Counted from the stretch's first letter, positions 7,823 through 15,779 are shown. The stretch is 45,294 nucleotides of DNA from Oscillospiraceae bacterium (GCA_015067585.1 SVMC01000014.1:1-45294); one strand, 5' to 3'. Numbers and translations are program-made. The notes: a model not told the origin generated them from the letters alone.

Positions 7823-8536
7823 ATGACCGAGCTTCTGAACGCACTGCAAGCCAATCTGAGCTTTGTGCTGACCGTCCTTGGCATCTTCCTTGGGCTGGTG
7901 CTGATCGCCCTTTTGGCAGAAAAGACCATCTGCCGCCGCAGCATCCATCCCAGAGGTGCCAGATATCTTGCCATCTGTGCCATGTGCGCCGCCCTTTCCG
8001 GCCTGCTGATGGTGATCGAGCTGCCCGTTTTCTTTGCCCCCGGCTTTTATAAGCTGGACCTGAGCGAACTGCCGGTGCTGTTCTGCGGCTTCTGCCTCGG
8101 CCCGGTGGCCGGTGTGGTGTGCCAGTTCCTGAAAGTGGTGGTAAAGCTGCTGCTCAAGGGTACCACCACCGCCTTCGTGGGGGACTTTGCCAACTTTGCC
8201 GTGGGCTGCGCCCTGATCCTGCCCGCCTCCATCGTGTATCACTGCAAAAGAACGAAGCGGGGTGCCATCATCGCCCTCGTCACCGGCACCGCCTGCATGA
8301 CCATTTTCGGCAGCTTTTTCAATGCCGTGTATCTGCTGCCCAAGTTTTCTGCCCTGTTCGGTATGCCCATGGATGCCATCATCGAAGCGGGCAGGGCCGT
8401 CAACCCGGCGATTACCAGTGTCAGCACCTTAGTGCTGTTCGCTGTGGTGCCCCTGAACCTGCTGAAGGGCAGCATCGTTTCCGTACTTACCTTCGCCCTT
8501 TACAAGCGGGTGAGGAAAGTGCTGATCAAAGAATGA
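7823..8536 (+). CDS. ribU: Riboflavin ECF transporter S component RibU
   Basis: The substrate-binding membrane subunit of an energy-coupling-factor transporter, 237 residues. About six hydrophobic segments are present, and the stretch LPVFFAPGFYKLDLSELPVL followed by FCGFCLGPVAGV is typical of RibU. The FMN riboswitch directly upstream supports riboflavin as the substrate. The start at 7823 has GAGGTG at good distance; the longer frame to 7787 would run back into the terminator stem. The shared EcfA/EcfA'/EcfT module is not in this window, so RibU must use one encoded elsewhere, as group II ECF transporters do. Confidence 0.95.
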   Translation: MTELLNALQANLSFVLTVLGIFLGLVLIALLAEKTICRRSIHPRGARYLAICAMCAALSGLLMVIELPVFFAPGFYKLDLSELPVLFCGFCLGPVAGVVCQFLKVVVKLLLKGTTTAFVGDFANFAVGCALILPASIVYHCKRTKRGAIIALVTGTACMTIFGSFFNAVYLLPKFSALFGMPMDAIIEAGRAVNPAITSVSTLVLFAVVPLNLLKGSIVSVLTFALYKRVRKVLIKE

Positions 8537-8878
8537 GTGGGAATCGTCCCCTTATCACCATCGGCATTTTTTGTCATTATTCCCGCATTATTATATTATG
8601 TAAACTTTTCTTTTCTGACTTTTCCACAGTTTTTTGTGGAAAGCCATGGAAATCCCCTGCTATCTTCGAAAAACCACTGAAATCAAAGGATATTTTTTCA
8701 AGACCTGTGGAAAACCCTGTGTACAATGTGAATAACCATTGTGCACAGGATAATTCCCTGCCATAATTATGGAAACTCTTTCTGCCCCATGAGACCGTCG
8801 GCAAAAACGAAAAAAACCAACCTTTCAGGGATTGACGAAAGCATTTTCTTGTGATAAAATGACTCTTGCTGAAAATAT
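8537..8878. other. AT-rich gap with DnaA-box-like sites
   Basis: This 342-base gap has no gene. It contains TTTTCCACA on the plus strand (8620-8628), the same 9-mer on the minus strand (8706-8714) and TTATTCACA on the minus strand (8727-8735). All three fit the relaxed bacterial DnaA-box consensus. The first box is half of a hairpin (TTTCCACA / TGTGGAAA, 8621-8642). A 13-base imperfect inverted repeat lies at 8716-8749. The stretch 8577-8620 is very AT-rich. The last 50 bases carry the tRNA promoter. Confidence 0.5.
8832..8860 (+). promoter_or_regulatory. Promoter of tRNA-Thr
   Basis: TTGACG (8832-8837) and TAAAAT (8855-8860) are separated by 17 bases, 18 bases upstream of the tRNA 5' end. 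Confidence 0.75.
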
Positions 8879-8954
8879 GCTGGTGTGGCTCAGTCGGTAG
8901 AGCAGCTGATTCGTAATCAGCAGGTCGCCGGTTCAAGTCCGGCCATCAGCTCCA
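8879..8954 (+). tRNA. tRNA-Thr (anticodon CGT)
   Basis: A full cloverleaf of 76 bases with encoded CCA. The acceptor stem is GCTGGTG with CATCAGC (one G-T pair), the anticodon stem is GCTGA/TCAGC with loop TTCGTAA, and the T arm is GCCGG-TTCAAGT-CCGGC. The anticodon CGT reads ACG. Confidence 0.97.
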
Positions 8955-8999
8955 TGTAAACCCCCTCTTTTGTCTTACCGACAAAAGAGGGGGTTTACA
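8955..8999 (+). terminator. Long terminator hairpin after tRNA-Thr
   Basis: Perfect 20-bp arms (8955-8974 and 8980-8999) around the loop TTACC. The 3' arm ends in GGGGGTTTACA. It begins right after the tRNA CCA end. Confidence 0.8.
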
Positions 9000-9000
9000 A

Positions 9001-9166
9001 TGATATCCGTTCCCTGCGGTCACGGGTGATATATCTTCGATATGATATCCACTATCGTGGATGATATATGCCTACGGCATATGAAGGAACGGATATTATA
9101 TCATATTTTCACGATGTGAAAATATATCATACGGCGATGCCGTATATCATATCGCGCCAGCGATAT
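9001..9166. repeat. Array of small palindromes with TGATAT-type spacers (array C)
   Basis: Six short hairpins stand in a row: 9031-9043, 9047-9062, 9066-9082, 9103-9125, 9129-9145 and 9149-9166. Each has 5- to 10-bp perfect arms and a loop of 3 or 4 bases, and the sequences of the stems differ. They are joined by TGATAT or its complement. The first three are enclosed by an outer 11-bp stem (9003-9013 with 9086-9096). A further palindrome, ATTTTGC/GCAAAAT, lies at about 9260-9277 within a TTTCAC-type context. No coding potential is credible here. Confidence 0.85.
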
Positions 9167-9333
9167 ATCATTAACAACTTTCAGATTGGAACACTGAGAT
9201 CACTCTCTTATGGCATTGCTAAGCATCAAATTTCACAATGCGAGCCTGTCATTCTTTCACATTTTGCACAAGCAAAATATTTCACTCCCAATCGGCGACC
9301 TATGCTATAATATGACAAAGGATGGTGAGCCTA

Positions 9334-10104
9334 ATGTACGCATTTCTCAGTGAACTCTTATCCGACCACAAGGGCAGTACCGTATTCACCTGCTTTGGTT
9401 TCTGGCATTTTTGCTGGCTGATTGGCATGGCTCTGGGTGCTGTGGCGATCATATTATATTTGCGAAAGAAAGACAATACCGTAAGGCGGCGTTTTATCAT
9501 GGCTGCCATCCATTTGGCCGCTTCGCTGTACATTGCGGACTTTTTCCTGATGCCCTTTGCTTATGGGGCAATCGATGTGGAAAAGCTGCCCTTCCATGTC
9601 TGCACCGCCATGTGCGTCATGTGCTTCTGGAGCAGACACAGCAGCATCTTAAGAACATATGCCCCGCAATTTGCTCTGCTTGGCTTTGTATCAAACCTGG
9701 TCTACCTGATCTATCCGGCAGGCGTCATGTGGCATCAGGTGCATCCCATCTCCTATCGGGTGATCCAGACCCTAATGTTCCATTCCGTTATGACGCTGTA
9801 CGGTCTGCTTACACTGACCTTTGAGCCAATACCCATCAACCGGATCCAGTGCCGCAGAAATCTCGCAGCGATTGCCCTGATGACCCTGTGGGCCATGCTG
9901 GGCAATGCCCTGTATGCCGATCACTACAGCTTCAACTGGTTTTTTGTGGTGCGGGATCCCTTTTCTATGCTCCCGGCAGAAATCGGGCCGTTTGTCATGC
10001 CCTTCATAAACATCGTGCTGTTCTTTGCGGTGGAGCTGCTTGTGTGCGCCATATTCGGCACAGTACGAAAGCGCACGGCAAAGCAGCCTGCCCTGCACAA
10101 CTGA
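9334..10104 (+). CDS. YwaF/TMEM164-like integral membrane protein (first copy)
   Basis: A 256-residue protein with about seven membrane segments and short loops, matching the YwaF (TIGR02206-like) family. The typical LPFHVCTAMCVMCF motif is in the middle, and a conserved WHQVHP follows. The biochemical role of the family is not established. The start at 9334 is preceded by GGATGGTGAG; the ATG at 9322 lies inside that ribosome site. A TATAAT with an upstream TGC (9306-9311) may be an extended -10 promoter. The hairpin array at 9001-9166 lies directly upstream. A second family member is at 24394-25155. Confidence 0.8.
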   Translation: MYAFLSELLSDHKGSTVFTCFGFWHFCWLIGMALGAVAIILYLRKKDNTVRRRFIMAAIHLAASLYIADFFLMPFAYGAIDVEKLPFHVCTAMCVMCFWSRHSSILRTYAPQFALLGFVSNLVYLIYPAGVMWHQVHPISYRVIQTLMFHSVMTLYGLLTLTFEPIPINRIQCRRNLAAIALMTLWAMLGNALYADHYSFNWFFVVRDPFSMLPAEIGPFVMPFINIVLFFAVELLVCAIFGTVRKRTAKQPALHN

Positions 10105-10116
10105 ATTTCAATTCCC

Positions 10117-10146
10117 AACCGCCTGCCCTGTTCCGGCAGGCGGTTT
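10117..10146 (+). terminator. Terminator of the first YwaF-like gene
   Basis: Stem AACCGCCTGCC (10117-10127) pairs with GGCAGGCGGTT (10135-10145) across a 7-base loop. The T-tract is short. Confidence 0.7.
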
Positions 10147-10157
10147 CGATATGGATG

Positions 10158-10196
10158 AACCGGCAGCCGCGGGATCATGTCCCGAGGCTGCCGGTT
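10158..10196 (-). terminator. Hairpin downstream of the BspA-like SLH gene
   Basis: AACCGGCAGCC (10158-10168) and GGCTGCCGGTT (10186-10196) pair, with an inner GGGA/TCCC stem. It lies 8 bases beyond the stop of the minus-strand surface protein gene. There is no clear T-tract, so terminator function is likely but not certain. Confidence 0.55.
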
Positions 10197-10203
10197 TGCA
10201 TCA

Positions 10204-12660
10204 TTATTCTTCCAGATAGCGCATAATAATGGACGCAATCTGGGCGCGGGTGGCGTTGTTCTGGGGAGCGAGGGTGGTGATACCGCCGGAGGAAATGCCG
10301 TTGATGAGTTCTTCCTGCGTTGCCCAGATGAGGGCATTTTCCGCAAATGTGCTGACCTTGCCATGATCCGGGAAGCGATCGAGATTTCCGGTGACGGCAG
10401 GTTCCTTTTCATAGCGGTAAAGGATGGTGGCGATCTGTTCTCTGGTAATGCTCCGGTCAGGGGCGAACCTGCCGTCCCCAACACCGTTGACCACGCCGAT
10501 GGTGGCCGCCCATTCGATGGCATCGGAGTACCACTGCCCGGTGGGAACATCGGTGAAGGAACCCGAGGTAGTTACCGTGGGACTACCCGCCACGCGGTAC
10601 AGGATCGTCACAAGCTGAGCACGGGAAACGGCGCCATTGGGGTTGAAGAGGCCGTTGCCGGTGCCGTTCATCAGCTCATGCTCCACACAGAAGTCGATGC
10701 CGTCATGTGCCCAATCGCCGAAGGCTGGTACATCTTCGAAGTCCTCGCTGGGGCAGATATGGCCCGGCTTTTCGTAATCGGGATCGGCTGCTCCGCAGCG
10801 GACGCACTGACCATCGGTGTAACTGTGCTTCAGTGCATCCGTATAAGCATCCTTGTAGCTTTCGCCGCAGGCGCAGGTGTGGGTGGTAAAACCCGCTTCC
10901 GTGCAGGTAGGATCTGTGACCACAGCCTTGTAGTCATGCACATGATCCTTCTTCGGAACGGCTTCGGTTTTCGTTTTTTCGCAGCGGGTGCAGGTGTAGG
11001 TGCGGACACCCTCTTTTTCTTCCGTGGGTTCCGTTGTTACCTTGCCGTCATCCCAAGCATGGCCAAGCGCCGCTGTTTCATTGTCGGAATAGGTGTCATC
11101 GCAACGGGCGCAGGTATAGGTAGTATAACCCTTCTCTGTGCAGGTCGGTGCCGTCACCTTTTCGCTGTAGTCATGATCCAAGGCCGCTTTGTCGTCGGCC
11201 TGATAGCTGTCACCACAGTTGCAGGTATAGGTGGTATGGCCCGCTTCCGTGCAGGTGGGATCGGTGATGACCGCTGTGTAGGAATGTACATGATCCTTCG
11301 GCGGGATGGTCTCAGTTTTGGTTTCACCGCAGCGGGTACAGGTATAGGTGCGGATGCCCTCACTTTCCTCGGTAGGCTCCGTCGTTACCTTGCCGTCATC
11401 CCATGCATGGCCAAGGGCCTGTGTTTCTCCGAGCACTTCCTTTTTTCCGCAGCGGTCGCAGATTTTGACGGTACTGCCGCCTGCCACACAGGCAGCCTCC
11501 GTCACAACGGTTCTATTATCATGACCAAGGGCAGCAAGTTCCTGATAGGTGGTATGCTCACAGCGGCTGCAAGTCTCATAGGCTTCCCAGCCGATTTCCT
11601 CGCAGGTGGGTTCTTTCCCGCTGAAAGCGGTAATGTCATGACCCAAGGCAGTCTGCCCGTCTGCCGTATAGGCATCGCCGCACAGGGCACAGGTATAGGT
11701 GGTGAAGCCGTCCTCCGTGCAGGTGGCGGCCACCACGGTCTTCTCGTATTCATGCTGACAGGACACGGAAAAATGCACCGTCACATTGGAGAAGTCATTG
11801 CCCTCCTTCTCGATGGTCATCCACTGTTCTTCGGAGCCATTGTAGTAAATCGTCATGCCGCTGCCGCAGTATTCAAAGGCGGTGATGCCCATTTTCGTAA
11901 GGCTTACCGGGATCGTTACGCTGGTGAGGTCATAGCCATAGGAGAAAGCAGAGGCACCGATGGAAGTGACCCCTTCCGGAAGGTGGGCAGCTCTCAGGCT
12001 GTAGCAGTAGGAGAAAGCATGATCACCGATGGTGACAACACCTTCCGGAATGGTTGCATCCGTGACAAAGCGGCACCAGGAGAAGGCCGCGTTGCCGATG
12101 GTGGTAACGCCCTCCGGGATCACGATCTCGGTCAGACTTTCGCAGGAGAAGAAGGCGGATTCCTCGATGGCTGTCACCCCTTTGGAGATGGTGACGCGCT
12201 GAAGGCCGTGGCAATGGCCGAAGGCCCAGGCACTGACGGTCTTCACTCCTTCCGGAATGATCGCCTCGGTAAGACCTCTGCAGAAATAGAACGCGCCGGG
12301 GCCAATTTCCGTCAGGCTGTCCGGAAAATTGATGTTTGCCAGATTGTCGCAGGAAGAGAACGCGCCGCTGCCGATGGTTTGTATCCCATCCGGAAGGACC
12401 ACTTCCGTCAGGCTGAGGCAGGAAGCAAAGGCCTCGTCCCCGATGCCCCGCACCTCCGCCCCTTCGATCTCCTCAGGGATGGTCACACGGCTGATATCGC
12501 CGCTGTAGCCGACAATCAGACCGCTTTCCGCATCGAAAGAAAGGCTGCCGCCGGGGACAGCATATTCCACCGCAGCGGCGTGAACCGTCACACCGCTGAA
12601 GGGAAACACCGTCACCGCCATCAAAAAAGCAAGGACGAAACAGACAATACGCTTTTTCAT
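10204..12660 (-). CDS. BspA-type leucine-rich-repeat surface protein with Cys knuckles and SLH domains
   Basis: A secreted cell-surface protein of 818 residues. It has a signal peptide (1-28), then about ten BspA-type LRR_5 repeats (about 45-290; pattern IGDEAFASCLSLTEVVLPDG). The middle (about 300-610) is a run of nine CxC or CxxC knuckles spaced by GHD/GHAWDDGKVTTEPTEE-type units, two of which are nearly identical. Three SLH domains close the protein (about 640-818; e.g. VSRAQLVTILYRVAGSPTV), which normally bind pyruvylated secondary cell-wall polymer. BspA repeats often mediate adhesion. The start at 12660 has GGGAGGAA upstream; the longer reading to 12699 overlaps the promoter. The next gene upstream carries closely similar SLH domains. 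Confidence 0.92.
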   Translation of the reverse strand: MKKRIVCFVLAFLMAVTVFPFSGVTVHAAAVEYAVPGGSLSFDAESGLIVGYSGDISRVTIPEEIEGAEVRGIGDEAFASCLSLTEVVLPDGIQTIGSGAFSSCDNLANINFPDSLTEIGPGAFYFCRGLTEAIIPEGVKTVSAWAFGHCHGLQRVTISKGVTAIEESAFFSCESLTEIVIPEGVTTIGNAAFSWCRFVTDATIPEGVVTIGDHAFSYCYSLRAAHLPEGVTSIGASAFSYGYDLTSVTIPVSLTKMGITAFEYCGSGMTIYYNGSEEQWMTIEKEGNDFSNVTVHFSVSCQHEYEKTVVAATCTEDGFTTYTCALCGDAYTADGQTALGHDITAFSGKEPTCEEIGWEAYETCSRCEHTTYQELAALGHDNRTVVTEAACVAGGSTVKICDRCGKKEVLGETQALGHAWDDGKVTTEPTEESEGIRTYTCTRCGETKTETIPPKDHVHSYTAVITDPTCTEAGHTTYTCNCGDSYQADDKAALDHDYSEKVTAPTCTEKGYTTYTCARCDDTYSDNETAALGHAWDDGKVTTEPTEEKEGVRTYTCTRCEKTKTEAVPKKDHVHDYKAVVTDPTCTEAGFTTHTCACGESYKDAYTDALKHSYTDGQCVRCGAADPDYEKPGHICPSEDFEDVPAFGDWAHDGIDFCVEHELMNGTGNGLFNPNGAVSRAQLVTILYRVAGSPTVTTSGSFTDVPTGQWYSDAIEWAATIGVVNGVGDGRFAPDRSITREQIATILYRYEKEPAVTGNLDRFPDHGKVSTFAENALIWATQEELINGISSGGITTLAPQNNATRAQIASIIMRYLEE

Positions 12661-12698
12661 GAGTGATTCCTCCCGGAAGAATTCGTATTTATATTTCA

Positions 12699-12727
12699 AT
12701 TATAGTAAAATAATTCGGGAATTTCAA
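12699..12727 (-). promoter_or_regulatory. Promoter of the BspA-like SLH gene
   Basis: On the minus strand TTGAAA (12722-12727) and TATAAT (12699-12704) are 17 bases apart, about 40 bases before the start codon. Confidence 0.8.
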
Positions 12728-12737
12728 TATATACCAC

Positions 12738-12769
12738 AAAAAACCGACCTCCAATGGAAGCCGGTTTTT
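12738..12769 (-). terminator. Terminator of the lysozyme-SLH gene
   Basis: A-rich and T-rich arms (AAAAAACCG at 12738-12746 and CGGTTTTT at 12762-12769) flank an imperfect inner stem. It is symmetric and could act on both strands; it lies just after the minus-strand stop at 12772. Confidence 0.8.
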
Positions 12770-12771
12770 CG

Positions 12772-13950
12772 TCACGCCTGCATAAATCGTGCAATAATGG
12801 AAGCAAGCTGGGCACGGGTGGCATGGTCCTGGGGTGCCAGAATGGTGCCGCCGCCGGAAGAAATCCCGGTGATGAAGCCGTTCTTCGTTGCCCAGATCAT
12901 GGCATTTGCGGCGAAGCTGCTGACCTTTCCCTTGTCCGGGAAGCTACTCAGATTGCCGCTCACCTTGGGTTCTCCCTGATAGCGGTACAAAATAACAGCG
13001 ATCTGCTCTCTTGTGATGCTCTGGTCAGGGGCAAATCTGCCGTCACCAACGCCGTTTACGATGCCCTTGGATGCTGCCCATTCCACGGCAGCGGCATACC
13101 ATGCGCCGGAGGACACATCACGGAAAGTCCCCTTGGATTTTACCGTTGGACTGCCCGCCGCACGGTAGAGAATGGTGACCAATTGGGCACGGGTCACCGC
13201 ATCGTCCGGGCGGAAGTACTTCCCTCCTGTGCCCTCCATCAGCTTTTGCTTCACGCAGTAATCGATGCCTTCATGCGCCCAGTTGCCGTAGGCGGGGACA
13301 TCGATCAGATCTGCGGCGGGGCAGTTATGGGTCGTGGTTTTGTGGTATTTATTGTAGATGGCCTTGGCCTTGTTGATGCGTCCGGTGAGTCTGGAGGCGG
13401 TATCGGCAGAGCCTTCGTAGACATTGTGGAACTTGAGGCAGGCATCCGCCACATCGGTCTCCTTGGCAAGATAGGAAAGCAAAGATTTGTAGCTGCTTTT
13501 GATCTCCTTCATTATGTAGTCCAGCTGCATCTGCAGGTTTGCGATGCTGACGCCTTTGGACTTGGCGAAATCGTATAATCCAACCTTTCGGGAAGGATAG
13601 GTCCACTGTGCCAGACCGTAGCCATAGCTGCCGTTGGAATACACGCCAAATTTCGTGGACTTTTTAAATTCCGCACGGGAGATGCTGCCATTGTCCACCG
13701 CTTTGGTGAACTCCGCGTCGGTATAGCCGGATTTTTTCTCCGCGGCGTTCTCTAAATTGTTGGGACGGAAGCCGGATTCCGCCTCTAAATTGCCCATGAT
13801 GCCCGCAACCGACGCATCGGTAAAGCCCTGCTTCTTAAAATAGTTCCAGATCTTTTCCTCGTTGGAAGCCGCCTGCGCCGGGATCACCGGGAAGGCCGAC
13901 AGCATCAGGACAAGGGCTAAAATCAGGGAAATCGCTCTCTTTTTAATCAA
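12772..13950 (-). CDS. Secreted phage-tail-type lysozyme with SLH domains
   Basis: A 392-residue surface enzyme. A signal peptide (IKKRAISLILALVLMLSAF..., cleavage after AQA) is followed by a phage-tail lysozyme-like domain (about 30-185) with the patterns GIMGNLEAESGFRPN (the Glu residues are candidates for catalysis) and YGYGLAQWTYPSRK. Three SLH domains follow (about 215-392). It would cut peptidoglycan while held on the cell wall. I prefer the TTG start at 13950: GGAGG lies 7 bases before it and the protein then begins with a clean signal peptide. The ATG at 13965 has no ribosome site because the GGAGG lies inside it. The SLH part is very similar to that of the next gene, which points to a duplicated domain set. 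Confidence 0.88.
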   Translation of the reverse strand: MIKKRAISLILALVLMLSAFPVIPAQAASNEEKIWNYFKKQGFTDASVAGIMGNLEAESGFRPNNLENAAEKKSGYTDAEFTKAVDNGSISRAEFKKSTKFGVYSNGSYGYGLAQWTYPSRKVGLYDFAKSKGVSIANLQMQLDYIMKEIKSSYKSLLSYLAKETDVADACLKFHNVYEGSADTASRLTGRINKAKAIYNKYHKTTTHNCPAADLIDVPAYGNWAHEGIDYCVKQKLMEGTGGKYFRPDDAVTRAQLVTILYRAAGSPTVKSKGTFRDVSSGAWYAAAVEWAASKGIVNGVGDGRFAPDQSITREQIAVILYRYQGEPKVSGNLSSFPDKGKVSSFAANAMIWATKNGFITGISSGGGTILAPQDHATRAQLASIIARFMQA

Positions 13951-14011
13951 AATGGGTTCCTCCATATGCCGGGATTCCGCAAAACGGCGCCATTTCGCCG
14001 CCCGCCCTGAC

Positions 14012-14040
14012 ATGATACCACATTTTTCGCCAAATTTCAA
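14012..14040 (-). promoter_or_regulatory. Promoter of the lysozyme-SLH gene
   Basis: On the minus strand TTGAAA (14035-14040) and TATCAT (14012-14017) have 17 bases between them, and TGG just before the -10 makes it an extended type. Confidence 0.7.
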
Positions 14041-14103
14041 ACGATTGACGGCAAATTGAGAGAATAAGGAAACAGACGCCCATGCATTCAGAAAAAGTTG
14101 CAA

Positions 14104-14560
14104 ATCCGACGGACCTTTGTTAAAACGCAGCAGCCTCTATCACCCTCTCCCTTTGGGAGAGGTGCCGCCAAAGGCGGCGGAGAGGGGACCAGGATTGCGT
14201 CTTTTAAACACCTTCCTTTATGGCGGGCGGGTTACCCTCTCAGTCAGCTTCGCTGACAGCTCTCCCAAAGGGAGAGCGTGAAAACTGCCCGCAAAAGGTT
14301 GCGAATTCGCCGGTAGTTTCGAGATAAACGCAGCATTTCCTGCCGGGCGGTTGATGGCCCAGGCCACCCTCTCTTGCCCCTTCGGGGCAATTCACCTTGT
14401 ATCCGCCCTACATTATCACAGGTAGGTGCGCTGTAAAATCTGTCAGGCCACACCGTAGGGGCGGCAATCTGCCGCCCGCAAAAGGTTGCGTTTTCGCCGG
14501 TAGTTCCGATATAAACGCAGCTTTCCTGCCGGGCGGATAATCGCCCCTATATACACAGAA
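14104..14560. repeat. Composite intergenic repeat region
   Basis: No gene is credible in this stretch. It holds (i) a hairpin built on CTCTCCCTTTGGGAGAG (about 14143-14163) followed by GCCGCC/GGCGGC; (ii) a related unit in the opposite sense with CTCTCCCAAAGGGAGAG (about 14261-14277) next to the palindrome TCAGCTTCGCTGA; (iii) a direct duplication of about 63 bases (14287-14350 and 14474-14536) with only a few differences; and (iv) a hairpin GGGCGGCA/TGCCGCCC at 14459-14477. Such CTCTCCC elements are scattered in many gut Clostridia. Confidence 0.8.
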
Positions 14561-14589
14561 GCAGGTGCCCTGAAATCCTTCAAACCGCG

Positions 14590-14618
14590 AACGCCCCTGC
14601 CGGGATGGCAGGGGCGTT
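14590..14618 (-). terminator. Hairpin downstream of the lipoprotein gene
   Basis: Perfect 12-bp stem (14590-14601 with 14607-14618) with a GGGAT loop, about 40 bases past the minus-strand stop at 14660. The T-run is weak on both strands. Confidence 0.6.
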
Positions 14619-14659
14619 TGTGCTGTATGAAGTTAGGTTTCAAACAAATTACATTATGA

Positions 14660-15721
14660 TTAGGTTGCGCTAAACAGGCAACACTCCGAATGAGAACCTC
14701 GCCCAATGAAGATGGAAGCAGGTCCAACACTCAGATTCCACCCTAAGTCATCCAATTCTACAGTAAAAACAGAGGTTCCTTTGTAAGCAGGATTATCACT
14801 CCTGACTACCATGTCAAATGTCCCAGACCATACTATGTCATCATAACTACCACGCTCATGACGACAATAAAGAGTTATTGTATTGTTTTCGTCATCAACA
14901 TTACTAATTTCAAGAAAAAACTCGCCTGACCCCAAATAACCCGAACCATTATAACTGTTAACCAGCGCACTTCTGTCAAACTCAACACTCACAACTGAAT
15001 CCTCAAGATCGTGATATGCAGACCATGCCACATCAAAAAATGTGCAATATATTTCGATACGCTCATTGGTCTTCCATAATGGCATTTCCCGCGATGCCTG
15101 CACCACGATGCATGCCTCCTGCGTCTCTTGATCAAAAATCTCCTCTACGATTTCCCAAGACGAATAGGGTGGGCTGTTAATGCCTCTATACTCGTGTGCG
15201 TTATACTCCTCAAACAGTGAATCCACAAGAGATTCGTCCGGCCCTGTATGAGCAAAGCTATAGTTTTCACCTTCCCAATCCGGCTCAACACTGTCTAAAA
15301 TCCACCCCTCATTATAGAGGTTATATGTAAGAATGTAGCTTGCAACCACAGAATACACATCTGTGTGCGATGTCGCGCACAGATAAACTTTGTCTGTCAT
15401 TTCTTCCTCCCGGGTTTGACGCTTAACGATCTCAACATTGTCAAGAACCTCTCCCGGAGGAAGTGTCTCTTTCATCTTAAAATCTTCAATGATCTGCTCT
15501 TCCGTTTTGCAGTTTTGAGAATGATTATCAGATTTATCATTCATCACAAGATTATCTATCACATTTGTATATGTATTATTGTTTTCCTCAACATTGCTGT
15601 TGCTAAAATTTGTTGTTTTCGTTTCTCTGTTTACGCAGCTGCAAAAAAGCAATATTATAACTACAACGCAGGCAATCAGCAACAACTTTCTCTGTAGGAT
15701 CCTATTTTGTTCCTTTCTCAT
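14660..15721 (-). CDS. Unknown lipoprotein, divergent from an XRE regulator
   Basis: I do not recognise this 353-residue protein. It has a basic start, a strongly hydrophobic segment (about 13-28) and a lipobox-like FCSC, so it should be a lipoprotein. An Asn/Thr-rich linker (about 35-75) follows, then a globular acidic part rich in Tyr and Trp with two halves: YLCATSHTDVYSVVASYIL and a later beta-rich region ending VGPASIFIGRGSHSE. Base composition is clearly richer in A and T than that of its neighbours, which suggests acquisition. The ATG at 15721 has GGAGGGG upstream. Its promoter overlaps a 28-bp perfect palindrome, one of three operator-like sites shared with the divergent regulator at 15856. 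Confidence 0.75.
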   Translation of the reverse strand: MRKEQNRILQRKLLLIACVVVIILLFCSCVNRETKTTNFSNSNVEENNNTYTNVIDNLVMNDKSDNHSQNCKTEEQIIEDFKMKETLPPGEVLDNVEIVKRQTREEEMTDKVYLCATSHTDVYSVVASYILTYNLYNEGWILDSVEPDWEGENYSFAHTGPDESLVDSLFEEYNAHEYRGINSPPYSSWEIVEEIFDQETQEACIVVQASREMPLWKTNERIEIYCTFFDVAWSAYHDLEDSVVSVEFDRSALVNSYNGSGYLGSGEFFLEISNVDDENNTITLYCRHERGSYDDIVWSGTFDMVVRSDNPAYKGTSVFTVELDDLGWNLSVGPASIFIGRGSHSECCLFSAT

Positions 15722-15737
15722 ATAAACCCCTCCAAGT

Positions 15738-15765
15738 CTATAATAGTGATATATCACTATTATAG
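15738..15765. promoter_or_regulatory. Operator-like site 1: 28-bp perfect palindrome over the lipoprotein promoter
   Basis: Two exact 14-base arms (15738-15751 and 15752-15765). The core has the form ATAGTGA-N4-TCACTAT. On the minus strand the outer arm contains TGCTATAAT, an extended -10 element for the lipoprotein gene, so a bound protein would block that promoter. Confidence 0.8.
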
Positions 15766-15779
15766 CACAAATATTTCCG

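Noticed and set aside
9001-9166. CRISPR-like array
   Set aside because: The units are short palindromes of differing sequence with 7-base spacers; there is no constant 25-40 base repeat and no cas gene.
9068-9310. 80-codon open frame in the palindrome array
   Set aside because: Its translation is made of the hairpin repeats; no ribosome site, no domain.
10177-12666. 829-codon plus-strand frame opposite the LRR-SLH gene
   Set aside because: The minus strand has signal peptide, LRR, Cys repeats and SLH domains with a good promoter; the plus frame is its shadow.
12772-13950. Prophage remnant because of the phage-tail-type lysozyme domain
   Set aside because: The protein has a signal peptide and SLH domains, and no other phage gene is near; it is a host surface protein with a domain of phage type.
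14244-14730. Small open frames in the repeat-filled gap
   Set aside because: They consist of repeat sequence (CTCTCCC and GCCGCCC units) and lack ribosome sites.
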